A stretch of DNA of 64,000 nt, from contig JBCCUL010000008.1 in NCBI GenBank assembly GCA_039197065.1, forward strand, positions 124,001-188,000. The letters run 5' to 3'. The stretch comes from JANQPX01 sp039197065 (GTDB lineage: Bacteria > Pseudomonadota > Alphaproteobacteria > Geminicoccales > Geminicoccaceae). Numbering within the stretch: the stretch's first letter is position 1; each line of letters begins with the position of its first letter. Below, one piece after another: positions 18,405 through 26,031 of this stretch. Under the pieces are notes generated by a model. It was not told the origin of the DNA and did not search any database. It was given only the letters and a program-made list of their open reading frames with translations. The position numbers were made by a program, and so were the translations under genes.

Positions 18405-19442
18405 TCAGCCGAGCCCGAGATCGCCAGCGTACGCGAAGAGCGCGGGCGTGCCGCCCGTATGGAGAAAGACGACGCTATCGTCTCCATTCAACGATCCATG
18501 TCGTACATGGTCGATCAGCCCCGCGAGCGCCTTGGCGCTATAGACCGGGTCCAGAATGATCCCCTCGGTCCGCGCCAGTAGCTCGAGCGCGTCCCTGCCC
18601 GCTTCGGTCACGACGCCGTAGCGCTCGCCGATATAGCCGTCGTGGCTCTCGATCTCGCTTGCATCGAGCCGAATATCGAGATCGAGCAAACCGGCCGTCG
18701 CGTTGGCGATTTTGGCAATGCTCTCATCGCGAGGCTCGGTCCATTTGATCGGCGTGACGTTCACCAGCTGAATGTCCCGTCCGAGCGCCTTGAACCCGAG
18801 CGCCATGCCGGCGGGCGTCATGTTGGCGCCGCAGAGATAAAGGTGGCTTGGCGCGATGCCGGCCGTCTCAAGCTGCTCGTCAAGCTCGATCGCCGCGTTG
18901 ACATAGCCGAGTGCTCCGATCGCCAGGCTGTCAACGCCGAGCGGCTTGATCACATAGGGCTTTCGCCCTGCCCTCCTAAGCTCTTCGCCCTTGGCGTCGA
19001 GATGGGGCTGCAGGTCCTCCATCGTCTCAAGATCGACGACGGTGACATCCGCCCCCATCAGATGGTCGAGCAGCAAATTGCCCTGAACCGCCGGCCCTTT
19101 CTCCCCGTGCAGTAGCACGAGCGCGATATCGAGGCCGAGTTTTTTGCAGGCTGCCGTCATCTGACGACACCAATTGGATTGGGTATAGGCGCCGGCCACC
19201 AGCACGTCGCAGCCTTGTCGCAGCATGTCCGCAAACACGAACTCGAGCTGCCGCGTCTTGTTGCCGCCAAAGGCAAGCCCCGTCATATCGTCCCGCTTGA
19301 TCCAGGTGTCGGGGACACCAGCCGGGCCTTGCAGCGCCGCGCGAAATCGAGGGGCATGGTCGAGCGGCGTCGACAAATGCGCGAGCGTAACTCTCGGCCG
19401 CCTAGCCAGCCGCTCACGAAGCTCCGATCGTGTCATGGTCAT
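18405..19442 (-). CDS. D-cysteine desulfhydrase / ACC deaminase family PLP enzyme
   Basis: A 345-aa PLP-dependent enzyme of the D-cysteine desulfhydrase (DcyD)/ACC deaminase group. The PLP lysine is in GLAFGGNKTRQLEFVFADML. Further landmarks are YTQSNWCRQMTAACKKLG and, near the end, VVFLHTGGTPALFAY. It would release ammonia, with sulfide if the substrate is D-cysteine. I start at the ATG at 19440-19442, preceded by GGGGGAG. The frame is open 61 codons further upstream, but that part is read from the palindromic repeat at 19.55 kb and is not real protein. It is convergent with the DadA-like gene, 3 bp apart. Confidence 0.87.
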   Translation of the reverse strand: MTMTRSELRERLARRPRVTLAHLSTPLDHAPRFRAALQGPAGVPDTWIKRDDMTGLAFGGNKTRQLEFVFADMLRQGCDVLVAGAYTQSNWCRQMTAACKKLGLDIALVLLHGEKGPAVQGNLLLDHLMGADVTVVDLETMEDLQPHLDAKGEELRRAGRKPYVIKPLGVDSLAIGALGYVNAAIELDEQLETAGIAPSHLYLCGANMTPAGMALGFKALGRDIQLVNVTPIKWTEPRDESIAKIANATAGLLDLDIRLDASEIESHDGYIGERYGVVTEAGRDALELLARTEGIILDPVYSAKALAGLIDHVRHGSLNGDDSVVFLHTGGTPALFAYAGDLGLG

Positions 19443-20070
19443 TGTTCTCCCCCGCTCAAAGGCCTCGCTCCCATCACCTGACAGCATCAGCAGCAAAAAC
19501 GCCACTATCGGCCTTAACGTCTCCTTAATCCTTCCTCGGCAAGATGACGATCTGGTCCATGCGATCCTGGGAATCCGAGCGCTGGCGGAGGAGGTCGGGC
19601 CGGGCACGGATTCCCAGGATCGCATGGACCAAGAATTCGATTTTACCGGATCACCGTTAACACCGCGTTAAAGACTGCCCAGACGATTCCGTCATACCTT
19701 CTGGCTCTTCGGAGATCGTCACGTTCCTCTCGGAACGGCGGCAAGCAAAAGGCCCATGTTCCGATCAAACATGATCGGAAGAAGCTCTAGCGGATCGCTC
19801 TGCCGGCTCTGCGCCGTCTTCGATCTCGAATCCCGCTTAGCACGCTTGATCCAACCGAAGCCGATGAAGGCCCATTCATCACCATAATCCTGGCTATGGC
19901 GATATCCGGAGACATGATCAGTGGCACCAGCAAGCCCAACGACATGGACGATAAGGCGGCGGTTGATCTTGCAGCGCGTTCTTGAGCCGAATCGAACGCG
20001 CTGGGGCGTCCACTGCCCAATCCGAGGTCCGAAATAGTTTTTTGGACATCATCCCGGGCAAATCGACGGC
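19443..20070. other. 630-bp gap with a palindromic element
   Basis: Apart from the palindrome at 19553-19631 I see no gene. A roughly 60-codon plus-strand frame without a start (about 19792-19984, ending SKPNDMDDKAAVDLAARS) could be a gene relic, but it matches no family I know. Confidence 0.4.
19553..19631. repeat. palindromic element, full copy 1
   Basis: A perfect 25-bp inverted repeat (19553-19577 and 19607-19631) built on GGTCCATGCGATCCTGGGA, separated by a 29-base loop. Outer flanks (CCTTAA on the left, CGTTAA on the right) extend the imperfect dyad to about 170 bp. Three other full copies occur in the window with different loops. Confidence 0.85.
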
Positions 20071-21315
20071 TTAGAGGGTCTCCATCGGCACCATCTCGGG
20101 ATCGAGATCCATCGATCGGAGATCGGCGCGGATTTCGTCCATGTAGATCGGGTTCATGACGATCACATGGTCGGGACGTTGCTCGATAAGGGTTGCCGGC
20201 GTGACGATCTCCTGACCGACGCCTGCCAGAAAGGTGCCGCAGCGCTTCGGGTTGATGTCGACCGCGTAGTCGATCCCGTCCTTCAGATCCAGGCTGCTGA
20301 GAAAGGCGACTGCCTTTGAACCGCCGCCCCAGAGCACGATGCGCTTACCTGAATCGAGTCGCTCATTGATCCAGTTTTGCCAATGCGCCCTGTCCGCCCT
20401 CACCTTCTCCTCGAAGTCGGCCACCATGGCCAGGGTCTCTTCGACGGTCTCCTCCTCGGGAAGGCGTGTCACCTGGCTGTCGCCGAGCGACGGCCGCGCA
20501 CTGATCATCGCATACTGGCCGCCATAGGCGGTGCTCAGACCGGTGACGTCGAAGCCGGAAGCGCGGAAAGTCCGAGCGAGCGCGCCGAGCGTGAAATAGG
20601 CGCAGTGCTCGTAATAGATATCCCAGAATGCGCGGATCGACAGCACGCGGCCGCCATCCGGCATCATCGCAAACGCGATCGCCTCCGGCCGGTCGCCGAT
20701 GGCGCGGCGCAGCATGGTGAGAAAGCGATGCGGGTCCGGAATGTGCTCCATCACCATTTTGGAAAACGCGAAGTCCGGCTTCAGATGCTCGTGGGCCTCG
20801 GTGTAGAACTCGGCGACGAGCTTGGCGTTGGGGTGGGGCGGCGCGGTGTCCAGGATCACCGGATCGAAGCCGGTGGCGCTCTTCACTCCCTGCTCGCACA
20901 GGATCGCCACACATTCGCCGTGGCCGCAGCCGATCTCGATCACGTCCTTGCCGCGAAGCCCGTAGCGCTCGACCATGTCTTCGGCGAGGCGCTTATGGAA
21001 GGCGTTGAAGGTGGGCGAGTGGGCCTGAGTCGCCTCGTAATCGCCCTGATAGTCGAGAAGGGCGGGATCGAAGGCGCTGTTCCATATGAAGCCGCAAGCA
21101 TTGCAGACCGCGAGCCTGAGATCGCCCTTAGGGCAGGCGAGCGCCTCCTCGCGCGTCTTCATCAGGGTCACTTGCTGGGTCGGCACGCCTTCGACTTCGT
21201 AAAAGATGCGCGTGTCTTCGCTCATGCAGGCCGAGCAGCAACGGCCGGAGACCGTGACCGTGTTGGCGAACGCCTGCACGGCATCGATACGCCGTTCCGT
21301 GATGCCGCCGGTCAT
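20071..21315 (-). CDS. SAM-dependent methyltransferase, sugar C-methyltransferase type (copy 1)
   Basis: A 414-aa protein with an N-terminal cysteine-rich putative zinc-binding region (CCSACMSEDT, then CNACGF). A class I methyltransferase core follows (VIEIGCGHGECVAILCEQG, later SKMVMEHIPDPHRFLTML). The C-terminal domain resembles Methyltransf_14 (RIVLWGGGSKAVAFLSSLDL). This architecture matches deoxysugar C-methyltransferases such as TylC3/NovU. The start is the ATG at 21313-21315, overlapping the stop of the upstream paralogue (ATGA). A longer frame upstream is only the antisense of that gene's end. Together with the RfbF-like and SDR enzymes it probably builds a methyl-branched sugar. Confidence 0.85.
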   Translation of the reverse strand: MTGGITERRIDAVQAFANTVTVSGRCCSACMSEDTRIFYEVEGVPTQQVTLMKTREEALACPKGDLRLAVCNACGFIWNSAFDPALLDYQGDYEATQAHSPTFNAFHKRLAEDMVERYGLRGKDVIEIGCGHGECVAILCEQGVKSATGFDPVILDTAPPHPNAKLVAEFYTEAHEHLKPDFAFSKMVMEHIPDPHRFLTMLRRAIGDRPEAIAFAMMPDGGRVLSIRAFWDIYYEHCAYFTLGALARTFRASGFDVTGLSTAYGGQYAMISARPSLGDSQVTRLPEEETVEETLAMVADFEEKVRADRAHWQNWINERLDSGKRIVLWGGGSKAVAFLSSLDLKDGIDYAVDINPKRCGTFLAGVGQEIVTPATLIEQRPDHVIVMNPIYMDEIRADLRSMDLDPEMVPMETL

Positions 21316-22637
21316 CGTGCACCTCCGGCTGCGGCCCGGTAGCTGGTGGCGGTTGGCGGAAGCGGTGCGGTCTCCTCGCCATGCGCGGACGCATCCAGAT
21401 AAGTTGGCTCCGGTATGGGCAAAATGAACCGACCGCCGCGCATACGAAACGTCTCCTGCTGCGCCAGAATCTCTTCCGCGAAGTTCCAGGGCAGGATCAG
21501 GACGCAGTCTGGCTGGTCTTCGAGGAGCTTTTCGACCGGGAAGATCTCCAGGCGATTGCCCGGCATGAACTTGCCATGTTTGTAGGGATTGCGGTCGACG
21601 ACGTAATCGAGCTGGTCGCGCGTGATGCCGCAATAGGCCATGAGCGTGGTCGCCTTGGCGGCGGCGCCGTAGCCGACGATGCGTTCGCCGCGCGCTTTGG
21701 CCTCATCCAGGATGGCGGCAAGGCCCTCCTTCACATGCTCGACCTTGGCGACGAAGTCTCGATAAGCCTCAGGCTTCTCGAGACCGCGCGCGCGCTCCTC
21801 CTCCATCAGCCCCTGGACGGCCTCGCTTTGCCGATCCTCCCGGCCGACGAAGATCCGAAGCGAGCCGCCATGGATGGGCAGACGCCTGATGTCCTGAAGG
21901 ACGAGGCCATGGCGGCGGAACAGATGATCGAGGGCGGTCACCGAGAAATAGCAGAGATGCTGGTGATAGATCGTGTCGAACTCGGCGTGATCGATCAGAT
22001 CCACCAGATAGGGCATCTCCATCACGGCGAGGCCGTCGTCCTTCAGAAGGGTCGCGAAGCCTTCGACCAGGCCGTTCAGATCGGCGACATGGGCGAGCAC
22101 GTTGTTGGCGATCATGATGTCCGCGCGTGTGCCCTCGGCGGCGAGTTCCTTGGCGAGCTCACTTCCGAAGAACGTGTTCAGCGTCTTAACCCCAATCGCT
22201 TCGGCCGCCGCCGCCGGATCCTTCGCCGGATCGATCCCGAGGACCGGAATGCCCGCTTCCTTGAAGTTACGAAGCAGATAGCCGTCATTGCTGGCGATCT
22301 CGACCACAAGACTGTTGGCGCCAAGGCCCTTTCTCTCCATCAGCTCCAGCGCATTGGCGCGCGAATGGGCAAGGAGGCTTTCGGAGACCGAGGAGAAATA
22401 GGGGTAGTCGCCGCCGAACAGGATCTCCGGGTCGACCGTGGCGCTGATCTGAACGAGGCTGCAGTCCTCGCAGAGCATCAGATCGAGCGGCACTTTGAGG
22501 TCGACCTCATCCTGCTTCTCCGGGCTCACCAGCAGATCGGCAAGCGGCGCTTCCCCGAGCGACAGGATCGTGGTCATCCGCTCGCTGCCGCAGCAGCGGC
22601 AGGCGGTCTCGATCCGGTAGCCCGGGCTTGGCCTCAT
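21312..22637 (-). CDS. SAM-dependent methyltransferase, sugar C-methyltransferase type (copy 2)
   Basis: A 441-aa protein of the NovU/TylC3 family. The N-terminal zinc motif is CRCCGSERM ... LMLCEDCSLVQ. The SAM-binding core reads LVVEIASNDGYLLRNF, and DTIYHQHLCYFSVTALDHLF is a strong family signature, followed by LPIHGGSLRIF. The C-terminal domain has RIVGYGAAAKATTLMAYCGI. It overlaps both neighbours by 4 bp. This copy looks the more canonical of the two. Having two in a row may mean two methylations, or a heteromeric enzyme. Confidence 0.9.
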   Translation of the reverse strand: MRPSPGYRIETACRCCGSERMTTILSLGEAPLADLLVSPEKQDEVDLKVPLDLMLCEDCSLVQISATVDPEILFGGDYPYFSSVSESLLAHSRANALELMERKGLGANSLVVEIASNDGYLLRNFKEAGIPVLGIDPAKDPAAAAEAIGVKTLNTFFGSELAKELAAEGTRADIMIANNVLAHVADLNGLVEGFATLLKDDGLAVMEMPYLVDLIDHAEFDTIYHQHLCYFSVTALDHLFRRHGLVLQDIRRLPIHGGSLRIFVGREDRQSEAVQGLMEEERARGLEKPEAYRDFVAKVEHVKEGLAAILDEAKARGERIVGYGAAAKATTLMAYCGITRDQLDYVVDRNPYKHGKFMPGNRLEIFPVEKLLEDQPDCVLILPWNFAEEILAQQETFRMRGGRFILPIPEPTYLDASAHGEETAPLPPTATSYRAAAGGAR

Positions 22638-23689
22638 TCCGCCGCCTCGACGGCCTTGCTCTCAGCCGGCTGCAGCCAGCGAAGATCGGTGCCGATCTTG
22701 CCCTTGTTGATCAGCGAGCGCACATGGGCGATGCGATTATATTGCGCACCCTCGAAATCCTCGGCCTTCAGGCCACTGCCGAGAATGGCCTGGTAGACCT
22801 CGTCGACGCCGCGCTTCGCCGTCCAGTTCGGACGGTAGGCCGGCACGAGATCCCGGATCTTGTCGCAGCGCACGCGGTAGCAGCGATGGTCGGGTGAGGC
22901 GCCATCGGCCATCACCAGCTCCGAGTCGGGAACGCCGTCCTTCACGATCTCGGCAAGGTCCTTGATCCGGTAGTTCTCGTTACTGTCGCCGACATTGAAC
23001 GCCTCGCAGCGCACCACCTCTTCGGGTGCGGTCAGCAGCACGACATAGGCCTGGGCGATGTCTCGGATGTGAACCAGCGGACGCCACGCCATGCCGTCGC
23101 TCTTCAGGTAGACCTGATGGGTGGTGTAGGCCCAAGCGACCAGATTGTTGAGCGCGAGATCGAAGCGGAGATAGGGGGACACACCGTAAGCGGTGGCGGC
23201 GCGCAGGAAGACCGGGCAGAAGTTCTCATCGGCCATCGGGGTCAGATCGCGCTCGGCCATGATCTTCGAGCGGCCGTAAGGCGTCACCGGATTGGGCTCG
23301 CTGTTCTCGTCGATGAAGTCGTCGCCGGCCGCCCCGTAGACGCTGCAGGTGGAGGCGTAGAGAAAGCGCTTGATGCCGGCTTCCTTGGCGCATTTGGCCA
23401 GGCGGACCGTCGCTTCCTGATTGATCTCATAGGTCGCGGGCGGATCCAGATCCCCGAGCGGATCATTGGCGAGCCCGGCGAGGTGGATGATGGCGTCGAT
23501 ACCGTCGAGATCAGCCGTGGTGACGTCGCGCACGTCCTTTTCCTGGGTCGGCGGCAGCTCGAACGGCACAAGGGCGCAGTCGCGGAACAGACAGGTGTCC
23601 ATGCCGCGCACCTGATGTCCCGCTTCCTCGAGCATGGGCACCAGAATCGATCCGATATAGCCGGCGTTGCCCGTCACCAACACGCGCAT
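22634..23689 (-). CDS. NAD-dependent epimerase/dehydratase (extended SDR), nucleotide-sugar enzyme
   Basis: A 351-aa extended SDR. It begins MRVLVTGNAGYIGSILVPML with the NAD-binding glycine motif, has IIHLAGLANDP, and carries a catalytic-type serine region (YASTCSVYG) and YGRSKIMAE for the Tyr-Lys pair. Substrate-binding landmarks are HIRDIAQAYVVLLTAP and FNVGDSNENYRI. The family interconverts CDP-, dTDP- or UDP-sugars. The ATG at 23687-23689 is preceded by GGAGG; the frame runs four codons further. It is located between the cytidylyltransferase and the two C-methyltransferases. Confidence 0.9.
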   Translation of the reverse strand: MRVLVTGNAGYIGSILVPMLEEAGHQVRGMDTCLFRDCALVPFELPPTQEKDVRDVTTADLDGIDAIIHLAGLANDPLGDLDPPATYEINQEATVRLAKCAKEAGIKRFLYASTCSVYGAAGDDFIDENSEPNPVTPYGRSKIMAERDLTPMADENFCPVFLRAATAYGVSPYLRFDLALNNLVAWAYTTHQVYLKSDGMAWRPLVHIRDIAQAYVVLLTAPEEVVRCEAFNVGDSNENYRIKDLAEIVKDGVPDSELVMADGASPDHRCYRVRCDKIRDLVPAYRPNWTAKRGVDEVYQAILGSGLKAEDFEGAQYNRIAHVRSLINKGKIGTDLRWLQPAESKAVEAAE

Positions 23690-23707
23690 GACTTCCTCCA
23701 ATCTCTT

Positions 23708-24457
23708 TTATTTTTTCCAAGGTACCTTGCCCTCTCGCCACAGAGCGTCGAGGGTCTTTGCTTCCTTAAGCGTATCCATGCACTGCCAGAAACCTTCGTG
23801 CCGATACGCCATCAGTTCACCATCCCGAGCCAGCCTTGCGAGCGTCTGGCTTTCGAAATGGGTCCTGTCGTCGTCGATCAACTCGAGGACGCCCGGTTCA
23901 AGGACGAAATAGGCGCCGTTGATCCACTCGTTCGGGTCGACCGTCTTCTCTTGAAAATCATCGACCTTGGATCCGTCGAGCATCAGGCGGCCGAAACGCG
24001 CCGGCGGGTGCACGGCGCTGAGCGTCGCCAACCCGCCGTGATCCTGGTGAAACGCCAGGAGCTGACGGATGTCGATATCGGTAAGACCATCACACCAGGT
24101 CAGCATGAAGGTTCGATCGGCGAGATAGGGAGCGAGCCGCTTGATGCGCCCGCCGTTCTGAGTGTCCGGGCCGGTGTCCACCAGCTCGACCGTCAGACCG
24201 TCTTTGACAAAGCAGCTATGCTCGGGCGCAAGCTCGCTTTCGGGACGCGCCTCGCCTGTCGCCCGGAAATAATCCTGGACCGACTCGGCCTTGTAGCCGA
24301 GCGCGACAACGAAGTCGGCAAACCCGAAATGCGCGTAGTGGCACATGATATGCCAGAGCACCGGCTCGTCACCGATGGGCACCATGGCCTTGGACTTAAC
24401 GTCCGTTTCTTCGGCAAGACGGCTTCCGCGGCCACCTGCCAGAATTGCTATCTTCAT
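23708..24457 (-). CDS. rfbF: glucose-1-phosphate cytidylyltransferase-like nucleotidyltransferase (RfbF family)
   Basis: A 249-aa sugar-phosphate nucleotidyltransferase. It starts MKIAILAGGRGSRLAEET, and KSKAMVPIGDEPVLWHIM follows the RfbF pattern. Other typical motifs are DTGPDTQNGGRIKRLAPYL, FMLTWCDGLTDI and EWINGAYFVLEP. The family makes CDP-glucose from CTP and glucose-1-phosphate, the entry step to CDP-deoxy and branched sugars. It is the first gene of a four-gene operon (24457 down to 20071). Cytosolic. Confidence 0.88.
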   Translation of the reverse strand: MKIAILAGGRGSRLAEETDVKSKAMVPIGDEPVLWHIMCHYAHFGFADFVVALGYKAESVQDYFRATGEARPESELAPEHSCFVKDGLTVELVDTGPDTQNGGRIKRLAPYLADRTFMLTWCDGLTDIDIRQLLAFHQDHGGLATLSAVHPPARFGRLMLDGSKVDDFQEKTVDPNEWINGAYFVLEPGVLELIDDDRTHFESQTLARLARDGELMAYRHEGFWQCMDTLKEAKTLDALWREGKVPWKK

Positions 24458-24551
24458 TGTTTATCTGTGTTTGTTTTGTTTGACTTGAGGGTAGCGGGGC
24501 GGGCTGACGCATAACGTTCAGAGAACGTTGCAACGCCGTCAAAAAGCGCCA

Positions 24552-24575
24552 GAATTCGTATCACGGTACGAATTC
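24552..24575. promoter_or_regulatory. 9-bp inverted repeat upstream of rfbF, candidate operator
   Basis: GAATTCGTA and TACGAATTC flank a 6-base spacer in the AT-rich 300-bp gap before the rfbF-like operon, about 100 bp upstream of its start. The position fits a regulator-binding site. No matching copy was found elsewhere in the window. Confidence 0.5.
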
Positions 24576-24757
24576 CTACGCCGTTATTCATGGTCAATTT
24601 TTTCTTGTTAATAAAGGGTAAAAACACGTTTTTGAGTGGATTTTTTTTGAGATATGTCTCGTAAACACGGAACTGCTCAGAACAGCCTGCGGCGACGTCG
24701 GTCAGATGAGCCTGTCAGCGTCGCTGCAGCGTCTTTGCACCGGGCTAAAAGACGCGC

Positions 24758-26023
24758 TCAGGCAGGGGCTTCGACCAGCCGGCGAAAGTCCTCGAGCCAT
24801 TCCTCGAGTACCGTTCGACCGTCTCCGTCCGGATCGCTCTGGAGGTCGTCCGGGACGTCGAGCGGACGCCGGACGACACCGTGGTCGAGAACGCCGCTTG
24901 GCGGCTTGTCGATAATCTCACCGGTGCCGTTTCGAATGTCGTCGATGAACGCCTGATCGATAGGATCCCGAGCAGCAGGCCAAGCACCGGCCCTGCTCAG
25001 CGCCGCCTCCAGCACCGTGCCGGAAGCCTCTGCGACGAAACCGTCCGGCCAGAGCGGCGGTTCGGCGACGACGTCGACATGATCCAGCACCTCATCCGCG
25101 ATAAGCAGATAGTCCTCGGGCCTGTCGCCCGCGGTTCCGCGATTGTCCGCGAGGTGAATCCTGGTGCCGGGATTGACTTTGTCGGGCAGGTAAACGAGCG
25201 CATCCTTGGTGTGGTCGGGACCGACCAGAGCGACATTGCCGACGATCGTCGCTTCAACCGGGCGTCCCCCGCCGCCGCCATAGAACTGGATGGCCCGATG
25301 TTTGTAATTGTAGATGAGATTATTGGCCACGAAGGCTCGACTGCCTCCGCTGACCGCCGGATTGCGAAAGCTGTTATGAGCGAAGATATTGTTGATCACC
25401 GAGACGCGATCCGCCCCGTTGCCGACCAGTAGCCCCATCGAGTGACGCCCCTTGGGATGGAGCGAGTCGGACAGGTTGGCGGCGATGATGCTGTCTCTGA
25501 TCGTAACGTCGCGGACGCCGTCCCGATAGAACTGCACCCCTTCGTCGATGGCCCAGCTTATCGAGCAGTTGTCGATCACCACATTGCGCACGTCCCGGCC
25601 ACCATCCTTGGCGCCATCGACTGCGATAGCGTCCCGGTTCTGCGGGTCGGGGCCGGGACCGTCGCCGATGCGGAACTTCAGATGCTCGATCACCACGTCA
25701 TGGGTTTTGACCACGACGCCGGCATTAGCGATGCTGATGCCCGGCGCCGGCGCGGTCTGCCCGGCGATGGTGATATCCGGCTCGCCGACCACCAGCTTGC
25801 TTTTCAGCCGAATGACGCCGGCAACCTCGAAAACGACGACCTTCGGACCTTTCTCCGCGACGGCGGCGCGCAGCGATCCCGGACCGTCATCGTCCAGATT
25901 GCTGACGATTACCACCCTGCCCTCCAGACCGCCGTCGGTCTGGGTGCCAAAGCCCTTTTCCTGGGCAGCGCTCGATCCGCTCGCCGTCAGCGCCAGGATC
26001 AAGGCCAGAATCGATCGTTTCAT
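24758..26023 (-). CDS. secreted pectate-lyase-like right-handed beta-helix protein
   Basis: A 421-aa exported protein (signal peptide MKRSILALILALTASGSS, cut near SAA). The body is a parallel beta-helix of the pectate/pectin lyase type: ITIAGQTAPAPGISI, VVIEHLKFRIGDG, VRNVVIDNCSISWAIDEGVQ, then repeated turns with asparagine ladders (VINNIFAHN, VANNLIYNY). The C-terminus has a calcium-loop-like DPDGDGRTVLEEWLE. It may cleave or trim the exopolysaccharide, which fits its position directly downstream of the co-polymerase/autokinase gene (9 bp gap). Confidence 0.8.
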   Translation of the reverse strand: MKRSILALILALTASGSSAAQEKGFGTQTDGGLEGRVVIVSNLDDDGPGSLRAAVAEKGPKVVVFEVAGVIRLKSKLVVGEPDITIAGQTAPAPGISIANAGVVVKTHDVVIEHLKFRIGDGPGPDPQNRDAIAVDGAKDGGRDVRNVVIDNCSISWAIDEGVQFYRDGVRDVTIRDSIIAANLSDSLHPKGRHSMGLLVGNGADRVSVINNIFAHNSFRNPAVSGGSRAFVANNLIYNYKHRAIQFYGGGGGRPVEATIVGNVALVGPDHTKDALVYLPDKVNPGTRIHLADNRGTAGDRPEDYLLIADEVLDHVDVVAEPPLWPDGFVAEASGTVLEAALSRAGAWPAARDPIDQAFIDDIRNGTGEIIDKPPSGVLDHGVVRRPLDVPDDLQSDPDGDGRTVLEEWLEDFRRLVEAPA

Positions 26024-26031
26024 GGGTGCGC

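Noticed and set aside
19443..19625. 61-residue N-terminal extension of the desulfhydrase-like protein
   Set aside because: It is translated from the palindromic element and lies before a good Shine-Dalgarno and ATG.
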